The translations under genes were made by a program, and so were the position numbers. Positions 36,630-44,131 of a stretch of 64,000 nt of DNA are shown here, in pieces. Below the pieces are notes generated by a model, which saw only the letters and a program-made list of their open reading frames with translations, searched no databases and had not been told where the DNA came from. Source of the stretch: Bog-756 sp963831535 (GTDB taxonomy: Bacteria; Actinomycetota; Acidimicrobiia; Acidimicrobiales; RAAP-2); assembly GCA_963831535.1 (NCBI GenBank), contig CAWHQP010000003.1:124001-188000 (forward strand), written 5' to 3'. Position 1 is the first letter of the stretch; each line of letters opens with the position of its first letter.

Positions 36630-38909
36630 GGACTTCGTCGACGGGGCGGGCGCGTCGGACGACGACGGTGGTCCCCCGGCGGCGAGGTAGGCCCCCTTCG
36701 GCGTGAAGCCGACCCGGGTGATGTACACCTGCCGCGGCGGGTCTCCTGGAAGCTGCATCTCGGGCGTGTAGAGGAGCCACGTACCCGAGCCGTCCTGGTA
36801 GAAGGAGGCCTCGCCGGGACCCTGTCCCTGGGCGTTCGTCCCGAGGAGGGGCTGGCTGGAGACGTCGGCGCATGGTCCCGATGGTGAGGCGCACCAGGCC
36901 ACGCCGATCCCGTAGAGCGACTGGTTGAACCAGTTGGCCGAGTAGGCCAACCAGTAGACGCCGTTGACCTTGACCATGTCCGGCGCCTCGACGATCGACC
37001 CCTGCCAGGGCTCATCCGGGCCCATCAGGTCTGACGCCGTCCCGACCAGGCCGAGTCCGTCGGGGGTGAGCTGCTGGGACCACAGGTTGGTGGGGGTGGC
37101 CTGGCCATGGGCGTTCTGGTCTGACTTGAAGAGAATCCAATTGGTGCCGTCGGTATCGGTGAAGACACGTGGGTCGATGGAGCCGGACAGGCCCGATTGG
37201 CAGATGAACGGGTGGGGCTGGGCGGTGAACGGGCCGACCGGTGTTGACCCGGTGGCGGCTCCGATGCACTGCTCGTTCAGCAGCTTCAGATAGCCGGTGA
37301 AGTACAGGACGTAGACCGAGCCGAATTTGTGGACGTCAGGGGCCCAGGTGAACGGAGCCACGGCCCACGTCGGGAGGACCGGCATGGCGTCGACGGGACG
37401 GGTCCAGGTCTGGAAATTGGTGGTCGACGAGACCGGCACGTTGAGGATGGCGATGGAGGTCGTGCTGCTGGTGTACAGGTAGTACCGTCCGTTGGCGCGG
37501 TAGAGGAACGGGTCGGACCGGTCCTGTTGGGGGTCGATCTGTTGACCTGGTGCTGATGGGTCCGTGGCCGGCGCGGGTTGGGCGGCGTCGCTGGAGGTGG
37601 AGTCGGCCAGTGACGACTGCTGCCCGATGGCCCGTGCCCGTGTCGGTGTGGAAGCGGCGTCTCGCCATGGCTGCAAGGACACCACGACGACCACGGCCAC
37701 CACCACCGCCACGCCCACGACGGACACCGGGGTCAGCACCCGCCGACGCTTCCGCGTTGCCGAGTCGTGGTCTGGTTCCGTCCGTGAATCTTGCGGTTCC
37801 GGCGCTGGGTGCTCGACCGCCGGTGTCGTGTCGGGAGCCGGTGGGGCCGGATCGCCGATCGACGCGACGTCGGTTGGACCGGCTCCAGGGTTCAGCTCGA
37901 TCGGTGAGCGAGTCATCAGTGAGGGTGGCGCGATCGTCGGTGGTGTGTCGGTCGCGTTGGACGGCCCGGACGTAGCGGCACTGAGCGGCATCACCGTCCT
38001 ATTGGCTACCGGGGACTGCTCGCTCTGTCCAGTCGTTGACGCCGTCGCAGCCTGCTGTGGCTCGACGCGACCCATGGGCGCGACCGCGAGTCGCGGTGGA
38101 TCGGTTCGCGGTGGCATCGACGGGAGCGGGGGAGTCTCGATGGCTTCCGCCGCCGGAAGACGGGGTGCATCGGCCGTCGACCGGGTCGTCGGAGTCGGCG
38201 ATGACGACGATTGAGCCGAGGACGATCCTGTGGCAGACGACATCTCGGGGTGCGCCTGGAGTTGGTCGGTGCGTTGCTCCTGGGGCTCGGACGCCGGTGA
38301 CGCCACGACCGACTGCGAGAGTTGGATCTCCGGGTTCTGGCCGGACCCCGGTGGGATCGGTGACACGGAGCCGGGTCGAGATTCGGTCAGAGCCAGGGGC
38401 CGTGATGGTTCGACGATGGGACTTCTGATCGCTCCTGAGTCGCCCCCAGCCGTGCCCCGGTTCGTCGACCCGACGAGCTCCCGCACCCTCGGCTCGTTCA
38501 CCAGCTTCTCTGCTTTCGGCGGTCTCGGAGCCCTCGGAGTCTTTGCCGGCTTCTCTGCTTTCACCGGCTTCTCTGCCTTCGGCATCTTGTTTGCCTTCGG
38601 CGGTTTCTCTGCCTTCGGCGGTTTCTCTGCCTTCGGCGGCTTCGGCATCCGTGGCGCCTTCTCTGCTTTTGCCGGTTTGGGCGGCTTGTCTCCCTTCGAC
38701 TGCTTCGGTCGAAATGCACGCCTCGCCGGCTTGTTCGCATGAACGATGCTCGCCGAACCACCCGATGGTCCTGGAGTGGCGGTGGGCGCTACACCTGACT
38801 CGGAGGCTTCCCGTTGCCCTTGGGGCAGCGCGCCGCTGTGTGACGTCTCCTTCGGCGCGAGCAGCTCATAGACGCTGCCGCCCTCCCCGTTCCCCCCACC
38901 CCAGTGCAT
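36618..38909 (-). CDS. membrane-anchored GH43-like glycosidase with a long basic Lys/Pro-rich N-terminal region
   Basis: A 763-residue protein with an unusual architecture. Residues 60-137 are a Lys/Pro/Ala repeat (units such as PPKAEKPPKAEK), then about 250 residues of Ser/Thr/Pro-rich linker, then RKRRRVLTP and one TM (about 390-412), then a five-bladed-propeller-like domain from about 460. That domain begins DRSDPFLYRANGRYYLYTS, and holds WAPDVHKFGSVYVLYFTG, GSIDPRVFTDTDGTNWILFK and GSIVEAPDMVKVNGVYWLAYS. These give the three GH43 acidic positions (D, D, E). The positive charges before the TM place the glycosidase outside and the Lys/Pro tail inside. The substrate (arabinan, xylan or own wall) is unknown. 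ATG 38909 lies near a TAGCGT box. Confidence 0.8.
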   Translation of the reverse strand: MHWGGGNGEGGSVYELLAPKETSHSGALPQGQREASESGVAPTATPGPSGGSASIVHANKPARRAFRPKQSKGDKPPKPAKAEKAPRMPKPPKAEKPPKAEKPPKANKMPKAEKPVKAEKPAKTPRAPRPPKAEKLVNEPRVRELVGSTNRGTAGGDSGAIRSPIVEPSRPLALTESRPGSVSPIPPGSGQNPEIQLSQSVVASPASEPQEQRTDQLQAHPEMSSATGSSSAQSSSSPTPTTRSTADAPRLPAAEAIETPPLPSMPPRTDPPRLAVAPMGRVEPQQAATASTTGQSEQSPVANRTVMPLSAATSGPSNATDTPPTIAPPSLMTRSPIELNPGAGPTDVASIGDPAPPAPDTTPAVEHPAPEPQDSRTEPDHDSATRKRRRVLTPVSVVGVAVVVAVVVVVSLQPWRDAASTPTRARAIGQQSSLADSTSSDAAQPAPATDPSAPGQQIDPQQDRSDPFLYRANGRYYLYTSSTTSIAILNVPVSSTTNFQTWTRPVDAMPVLPTWAVAPFTWAPDVHKFGSVYVLYFTGYLKLLNEQCIGAATGSTPVGPFTAQPHPFICQSGLSGSIDPRVFTDTDGTNWILFKSDQNAHGQATPTNLWSQQLTPDGLGLVGTASDLMGPDEPWQGSIVEAPDMVKVNGVYWLAYSANWFNQSLYGIGVAWCASPSGPCADVSSQPLLGTNAQGQGPGEASFYQDGSGTWLLYTPEMQLPGDPPRQVYITRVGFTPKGAYLAAGGPPSSSDAPAPSTKSSGP

Positions 38910-40137
38910 CGCCCGCCAACGCTACCTTCTTCGGCGTCTTTTGGGGAATAGCGGTGGACATCTTCCCTAAGTCTGGGGACAGGTCAAGAAATGTGGCGGA
39001 TAAGTTAGGGATTTCCCCCGAGGCCCTTGACCCAGGTCAGGGGCTCGTTCACCATGGGTTTTGTTGGTGGCTGAAGCCTCGGGGAGACCGGGGGAGATCG
39101 GAAAATCGAGTCGAAAGACCCGCTTTGAAGGTCGAACCAGAGGACCCACGGGACCGTAGGTGACCGACAAGGTGGTCCGGGGACGGGCCGAAGCGCCTCA
39201 GGGCGCTGAGGTTCGGTGCTTGGTGCAAGGTCGTCCGACACGGCCGGGTACCGAGTGAGGCCGGGCGGCCGTGAGCGTGGCCCCGAGGAGCTCGGGCGGT
39301 TTCGGCCGTTCGGTTACTCGGGGCTGCGTCGCGCCTGGGCACGCCGCACTCGAATCTGTCGAGGCTGTGCCGGCCGTCTCGTTACCCCGGAAGATCCTCC
39401 ATCCGCTGCGCGGCTGCCTCGGTGCTGTCTGACCTCACCCATCCTCGACACAAGGGCTGCCAGCCCGCCCCTCTCGGCAATCAACGTGCACGGGGCGTAT
39501 CGGGTTGCTGCTTCCCTCTCGGCGATAGCGGTACGTGCTCGGTTACGGAGGTAACTGGCTGCAGCAATCGCCGCGTGCTCAACACCGCTCTCGATGAGGT
39601 GGTCGGCTGTCGTGGTGCACCTTGGTTGAACGCCAGGTCATCGACGACCCGGCCGCCGACGATCTGGGCACCGCAGCGCGCCCTTCCGCCGGATCACCCC
39701 ATCGCTCTCGCTACGCGGACCGTCTGAGCAAACGCCTCGCGCGGTTCACACGGGGGGTCGGTTGCTCGAAACGGTGAGACCCTCAGGACCCTGCACATGG
39801 GCGAACTCTCTGCGCGGACCCGACGATACGGGCCAGGGACGATACGGGCCAGGGGACGAGACGGGCCGATATCCATGTCACCGTCGGTGAGGAACCGGAC
39901 CGGACGGCCAGGATCCGTTCGGCCTGATCTGCTCGAGGGACTTGGCGGCCCAATATCCGGATTGACCTGGTGAAACTCAGCCGATCCGGGTAGTCGCCTG
40001 GTCAGCGGCAAGACCGATCCCCACCTTGCCGTAAGTGTGGGATTCGTACCGAAATGACGGTGTGCGGCAAAGACCCAGCATTCGTTTGTCCGAGGGTCTA
40101 TGGTGATGCACGCCATGGGGGGTAGTACCTATCTGGG
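38910..40137. other. 1.2 kb region without a convincing gene
   Basis: Both strands have only short open frames with no recognisable motif, poor start signals and irregular codon use. TAGCGT nine bases upstream of 38909 probably serves the leftward GH43-like gene. The stretch 39300-39720 reads slightly like a decayed coding region but matches nothing I know. A 16-base tandem repeat lies at 39822-39868. The last 100 bases hold the upstream part of the leader of the secreted protein. Confidence 0.5.
39822..39868. repeat. short tandem repeat, 16-base unit
   Basis: The unit GACGATACGGGCCAGG occurs twice without a gap and is followed by a shorter, altered third copy (GACGAGACGGGCC). It lies about 300 bases upstream of the secreted protein gene, in the non-coding region. 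Confidence 0.7.
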
Positions 40138-40164
40138 CTCCCCCGAAATCAACTGAAGGGGGAG
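40138..40164 (+). promoter_or_regulatory. hairpin covering the ribosome-binding site of the secreted protein gene
   Basis: CTCCCCC (40138-40144) pairs perfectly with GGGGGAG (40158-40164) across a 13-base loop. The second arm is the Shine-Dalgarno sequence of the GTG at 40168. An upstream GGGGGG (40117-40122) could compete for the same C run and free the site, so the leader could switch between two folds. Confidence 0.5.
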
Positions 40165-40167
40165 TTT

Positions 40168-41004
40168 GTGCGACGAATATTGATGACCTTTGCGGCCCTG
40201 CTGATTCCGGTAGCAGGTGTCTCGCTGGGGTTCGCGGCGGGTACTGCCGGAGCGGCCTCGTTGAAGATCACCTGCACCACGATCAGCGGAACCGTGAGCG
40301 GTGACATCACGGTCAGTGGGTGTACTGGGGGAAACACCGGAGGAGCTTCTGAGCCGGCCCCCGCCCTGTCGTTGGAGTACGGCGGAACCACCGACTGGGT
40401 GTCTGGTTCAACCACCACGGTCGCCGCTCCGGTCACCACCGCGGTCGCAGCAACCAAGTGCCCGGGGTACGTGCACGGTCAAACAGCCACCAATCCCTCG
40501 GCGCTGTCCGTGGTGTCAGCCGTCACAGGAGACACCGGCGACGGCATCCTGCTTCCGGCCACCTCGACTGGTGAGGTATGCGTGACCCAGGCCGGCGTGA
40601 TCACCGCGCTGAAGTCGTTCGTGTACTCGTGGACGGCGAGCTCCATCTCCTGCACCACGATCACCGGATCGGCCACGCTCGTCGTCAGTGGGTGCACCGG
40701 AGGCAACACGGGCGGAATGTCGGAGTCGTTGAGCGCCGCGACCTTGGCCGACGGCGGAACCATCGACTGGGCGTCCGGTGGGAGTACCACGATCGGAGTT
40801 CCGACGCTGGGCACCACATCGGCAACCCACTGCCCCGGCTATGTCCATGGTGTTACGCCTGAGCCCGCAGCCGAGACGTTCGAGGCTGCGGTTACCGCGG
40901 ACACCGGCGACGGCCTGAAGTTGGGTGCGAACGAAGCCAAGGGTTCAGTTTGCATCAGTCCCCTCGGCGCCATCACGGCACTGAAGACGCTGACGGTTAA
41001 GTAG
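40168..41004 (+). CDS. secreted protein with two four-cysteine repeats, unknown function
   Basis: A 278-residue exported protein. The signal peptide is clear: RRILMTFAALLIPVAGVSLG then an AGA-A-like cleavage site near residue 30. The mature part is two copies of a 120-residue module. Each copy runs: ITCTTISG or ISCTTITG, SGCTGGNTGG, a Gly/Thr-rich strand region with TTDW or TIDW, KCPGYVHG or HCPGYVHG, TGDTGDGI or TADTGDGL, then VCVTQAGVITALK or VCISPLGAITALK. Four Cys per copy fall in matching positions, suggesting two disulfides each. The mature chain is Ser/Thr/Gly-rich, like surface-exposed beta-rich proteins. Start GTG has a strong GAAGGGGGAG site; a strong terminator follows, so it is a single-gene unit. 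Confidence 0.8.
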   Translation: MRRILMTFAALLIPVAGVSLGFAAGTAGAASLKITCTTISGTVSGDITVSGCTGGNTGGASEPAPALSLEYGGTTDWVSGSTTTVAAPVTTAVAATKCPGYVHGQTATNPSALSVVSAVTGDTGDGILLPATSTGEVCVTQAGVITALKSFVYSWTASSISCTTITGSATLVVSGCTGGNTGGMSESLSAATLADGGTIDWASGGSTTIGVPTLGTTSATHCPGYVHGVTPEPAAETFEAAVTADTGDGLKLGANEAKGSVCISPLGAITALKTLTVK

Positions 41005-41056
41005 TCAGTCTCACCAGTCACATCGACGGCCCGCCTGGGCTCGTCGGGTAGGTAAT

Positions 41057-41101
41057 CGGGTTGAGCCCCGCCTCGTGAGAGGCGGGGCTCAACCCGTTTT
41101 T
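41057..41101 (+). terminator. strong intrinsic terminator
   Basis: An 18-base perfect stem (CGGGTTGAGCCCCGCCTC and its complement) around a GTGA loop, followed by TTTTT. It ends the transcript of the secreted protein gene and is the clearest terminator in the window. Confidence 0.92.
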
Positions 41102-41450
41102 GGGGTGCAGTGACGAAGAGCCGAACGCCAGGTGAGCGGGCGCACAACAGACCTCCGTCGAGGCAGCCGCAGCGCGGTGTGCCCTGCCCGCTGCTGTTCT
41201 CCCGACTGACGACGTAGACAGCAGGCATGGACCCAGCGCAGGCTCGGTGGCCGAGGACAGAGAATCGCTGGGAACGTTATCGGCCGGCGTTCCGACCGGC
41301 CGCAGGAGGCGAACCGATGACGCCGCGATCGCCCTGCTCCCGAGTCCCGGCCATCAGCCTCGGCGTCGAGCTGGCGAGGTTCAGGCGTCGGCCCCGAGCA
41401 CATCGACGGCCCTCCACGGCGAGAGCCGCAGCGTTGTCCAACCCGGTTGG
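41102..41450. other. intergenic region, nothing recognised
   Basis: About 350 bases between the terminator and the end of the CDF gene. Open frames here are short and without motifs, and I see no RNA gene or repeat. Confidence 0.5.
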
Positions 41451-42368
41451 TCAGTGGCGGTCGGTGTGGACGAGGGGATTCCGAGACGGACTATCCATCC
41501 CACAGGGATCGTCGTCGTCGTTGCACCGTTCACATTCGAGCTCGAGTGTGCTGTGCGAGATGGCGAAAGGGGCAGCAATGGCCGACTTGACCAGGTCGCC
41601 CACCGTCTGGGCCTCCTCCAGTGTGGGGTGGCCGGTGAGCACCAGGTGGGCCGAGAGCACACGGCGCTCACTGGACAGGCTCCAGACGTGGAGATCGTGG
41701 ACCTCGCCGACCCCCGGCACGGCGGCCATGGTTGCCGTCAGGTGGTCGACATCGAGGTCCGGTGGCGTGGATTCGAGGAGCACGGCGATGCTGGCTCGGA
41801 AGATGCCAACGGCCTGGTAGACGATGATTCCGGCCACCACCAGAGCCGACGCCGGATCGAGCCAAGTGGCCGACGGCGCCACCAGCATGATGGCCGCGGC
41901 TAGGACCACGGCAAGCGAGGCCAGTGCGTCTCCGGCCATGTGCAGCAGAGCGGATCGCATGTTGAGATCCGTCGAATGATCCCGGAGGACGAGAGCAGCG
42001 AGGCCGTTCAGCACCAGCGCCACCGACGCCACCACGATGACCAGGCCGGCCCGGACCGGCTCCGGATGGCCGAGCCGGTGCACACTGTCGATGACGATGA
42101 GCACGGTGACCACGCCGATCAGGCTGGCATTGGCCAGCGCGGCGAGAATGGTGGCCCGGTGGTATCCGAACGAGCGGGTCCGACTCGGGGGACGGAGGAC
42201 AAGTCTCACCGCCACCAGCGAGAGCACCAGTGCTCCCACGTCAGCGAGGTTGTGGCCAGCGTCGGCCAAGAGCCCCGTGGAGTGGGCGACGATGCCGAAT
42301 CCGATCTGGACGATGACCAGCACGCCGTTGAGGACGAGCGTGATGGCGAGTCTTCGAGTTCTGTCCAT
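41451..42368 (-). CDS. cation diffusion facilitator family metal exporter
   Basis: A 305-residue CDF transporter that would export zinc, cobalt or cadmium by proton exchange. Six TM helices are visible. The metal site in TM2 is GLLADAGHNLADVGAL (HxxxD with an Asp before it) and in TM5 is LLHMAGDALASLAVV (HxxxD). The cytoplasmic C-terminal domain contains VPGVGEVHDLHVWSLSSERRVLSAHLVL, the CDF dimerisation fold. The extreme C-terminus is Cys/Asp-rich (CERCNDDDDPCG), which may bind metal. I chose ATG 42368 (MDRTRRLAITL); a TTG nine codons upstream is less likely. It is divergent from the YdcF gene. Confidence 0.9.
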   Translation of the reverse strand: MDRTRRLAITLVLNGVLVIVQIGFGIVAHSTGLLADAGHNLADVGALVLSLVAVRLVLRPPSRTRSFGYHRATILAALANASLIGVVTVLIVIDSVHRLGHPEPVRAGLVIVVASVALVLNGLAALVLRDHSTDLNMRSALLHMAGDALASLAVVLAAAIMLVAPSATWLDPASALVVAGIIVYQAVGIFRASIAVLLESTPPDLDVDHLTATMAAVPGVGEVHDLHVWSLSSERRVLSAHLVLTGHPTLEEAQTVGDLVKSAIAAPFAISHSTLELECERCNDDDDPCGMDSPSRNPLVHTDRH

Positions 42369-42446
42369 GGGCGCTACCGCCTCACAGCGTACCAACGACC
42401 GTGCTGACGCCCTGCGGGCCGGCCCGGCGGCCGCGTGGTGGGCCGA

Positions 42447-42452
42447 TAGCCT
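42447..42452 (+). promoter_or_regulatory. -10 box TAGCCT of a probable leaderless promoter
   Basis: TAGCCT lies six bases before ATG 42459. The same hexamer lies six bases before GTG 63847. Confidence 0.55.
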
Positions 42453-42458
42453 CCGGTG

Positions 42459-43010
42459 ATGAGCGATCCGCCGTCCACCGTGCGCAGGAAGGTGGTGCTG
42501 AGCGCATTGGCCCTGGGTTTCATCACCATGGTCCTCGTGGTGGTGGCCACCGCCCGGCTGTTTATCTGGCCGCCAACCGATCTGCCGGCCAAGGCCGACG
42601 CAGTGGTGGCTCTAGGGGGCGATCCCGGCCAACTTCGGGCCAAATCGGCGATGCGCCTGGCCCGGGAGGGCTACGCCCCGGTCGCCGTCATCTCCCTGGG
42701 GGGCAAGCGGGCGGTCCCCTGCCCACCGGCAGTGCCCGGCGTGGAGCTCATCTGCTTTCGGGCCAATCCTCTCGATACCAGGGGTGAGGCCGAATACGTT
42801 GCCCGCCTGGCCAGCCGCCAGCACTGGAATCGGATCATCGTGGTGTCGGAGCGGAGTCAGGCCACCCGGGCTCGGATGCTGTTCAAGCGGTGTACCGGGA
42901 TCCAGCTTCTGATGGTCCCGGTAACCGATCCACGGGTGCGGCTGCCTTTCGACGTCGCCTACGAGTGGGCCGCGTTGATCAAGGCGTTGGTGGTCGTGCG
43001 GTCCTGTTGA
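42459..43010 (+). CDS. YdcF/DUF218 family protein (ElyC/SanA-like)
   Basis: A 183-residue protein with an N-terminal TM (VVLSALALGFITMVLVVVATA) and a DUF218 domain: KADAVVALGGDPGQLRAKSAMRLAREG, then ICFRANPLDTRGEAEYVARLA and IIVVSERSQATRARMLF. The last block has the family's conserved Ser/Arg pattern. DUF218 proteins are linked to envelope and polysaccharide assembly in several bacteria, but their biochemistry is unsettled. Its position near the regulator and polysaccharide genes agrees with an envelope role; that is inference. Confidence 0.8.
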   Translation: MSDPPSTVRRKVVLSALALGFITMVLVVVATARLFIWPPTDLPAKADAVVALGGDPGQLRAKSAMRLAREGYAPVAVISLGGKRAVPCPPAVPGVELICFRANPLDTRGEAEYVARLASRQHWNRIIVVSERSQATRARMLFKRCTGIQLLMVPVTDPRVRLPFDVAYEWAALIKALVVVRSC

Positions 43011-43102
43011 TTGGCCCGGGGCAGCCGGGGCGAGGCGGCGACCTGTGGGCGGCACGGCCCTGATCATCAGCCTTGACCCTGCACCCGCGGCTGTCGTCCA
43101 GG

Positions 43103-43108
43103 TAGTGT
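43103..43108 (+). promoter_or_regulatory. -10 box TAGTGT
   Basis: TAGTGT lies seven bases before GTG 43116, which opens a 25-codon frame upstream of the GT-A-like gene. The same hexamer lies at 60577 before the ABC exporter. Confidence 0.45.
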
Positions 43109-43115
43109 CCGTTCT

Positions 43116-43193
43116 GTGGTGCGTGATGTCGTGAGGGGGCGATGGGGGTCGTGGACGCACCCGCCGTCTCGCGCCATCGCCCCTCGAGGGTGA
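43116..43193 (+). CDS. possible leaderless 25-codon upstream frame
   Basis: It begins GTG GTG at the expected transcription start of the TAGTGT promoter and ends at TGA 43191-43193, five bases before the ATG of the GT-A-like gene. The product would be Arg/Trp/Pro-rich (begins VVRDVVRGRWGSW). It may couple translation to the next gene rather than make a functional peptide. A similar-sized frame precedes the Wzz-like gene at 51288. Confidence 0.3.
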   Translation: MVRDVVRGRWGSWTHPPSRAIAPRG

Positions 43194-43197
43194 TCCG

Positions 43198-44088
43198 ATG
43201 ATCTATATCGTCACCGTCCATTGGCGATCCCCCCAGTGGATCGTTCCTCAGCTCGACTACCTCCGCCGGAACATCCGTGCGCCCTACCGCGTGTTCGCCA
43301 TGCTCAACGGCATCGACGACCCCGACCTGTGGCGGCGATTCGACTATGTCGACGATGCGCTCGGCACCCATGGAGCGAAACTCAACGCGTTGGCGCAGGT
43401 GGTCAGCGAGCAGGCCGACCCTGATGACATCATCATCTTCCTCGACAGCGACGCTTTTCCCGTCCGACCTCTGGACGATTGGCTCCACCTCGCATTGGCA
43501 TCGCATCCGCTGGTGGCCATCCAACGCCGCGAGAACTTCGGCGACCTCCGGCCTCATCCGAGCTTCTGTGCCACCACGGTCGACCTGTGGAGCACGATCA
43601 GCGGGGACTGGGACCGCGAAGCGTGGACGACGCCGAGCGGAACTGTTCTCGAGGACGCGGGAACGCGGGTCCTGCGCAGTCTCGAAGATGCCCAGATTCC
43701 CTGGCTGCCCCTGACCCGTTCCAACACCCACGACGCCCATCCGCTGTGGTTCGGCGTGTACGGGCACTACCTCTACCATCATGGGGCTGGGTCGCGACCC
43801 AAGTGGAGCGTTCTCGACGACCAGAAGGTGTTCAGCGGCGTCGCCGAGCCGGGTCCCAGCCTCGGATCGTTGGCCACCGGTGTCGCCCGGAACCCACGAC
43901 GGGTTCTGGATGTGCGCCCCCGGGATCTGCGCGTGTTGGCGACCGCCTCCACCAAGACGGCCAGCCAACTCCATCGGCGCTGGATGATCCATGCGGCCAA
44001 CCGCCAATCCGACCGGATCTTCACCCGGTTAACGGTCGACCCCTCCTTCTACCGGGAGTTCGATGACGCGCTCGTCGATCCCGTCTGA
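43198..44088 (+). CDS. GT-A-fold glycosyltransferase-like protein
   Basis: A 296-residue soluble protein that I do not recognise precisely. The N-terminus MIYIVTVHWRSPQWIVPQL resembles a Rossmann-like strand-helix, and D83-S-D85 in IIIFLDSDAFPVRPLDDW is the DxD metal-sugar-nucleotide motif of GT-A enzymes. HPSFCATTVDLW and YLYHHGAGSRPKW match regions that follow the DxD in many such transferases (acceptor loop and late His). No signal peptide or TM. A polysaccharide role is plausible as the main glycan locus begins 2.3 kb downstream, with a regulator and PAP2 gene between. Confidence 0.65.
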   Translation: MIYIVTVHWRSPQWIVPQLDYLRRNIRAPYRVFAMLNGIDDPDLWRRFDYVDDALGTHGAKLNALAQVVSEQADPDDIIIFLDSDAFPVRPLDDWLHLALASHPLVAIQRRENFGDLRPHPSFCATTVDLWSTISGDWDREAWTTPSGTVLEDAGTRVLRSLEDAQIPWLPLTRSNTHDAHPLWFGVYGHYLYHHGAGSRPKWSVLDDQKVFSGVAEPGPSLGSLATGVARNPRRVLDVRPRDLRVLATASTKTASQLHRRWMIHAANRQSDRIFTRLTVDPSFYREFDDALVDPV

Positions 44089-44131
44089 CCTGGACCACCC
44101 CGACTGTCCGGATCCGGTCGCAGCTCGGTGC

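Noticed and set aside
38480..38720. Regular DNA repeats that look CRISPR-like at first sight
   Set aside because: They are short, without spacers, and are exactly the codons of the PKAEKPP protein repeat of the GH43-like gene.
39049..39342. Minus-strand 97-codon open frame in the gene-free region
   Set aside because: Arg/Ser/Pro-rich, no motif, no ribosome site; typical of non-coding GC-rich sequence.
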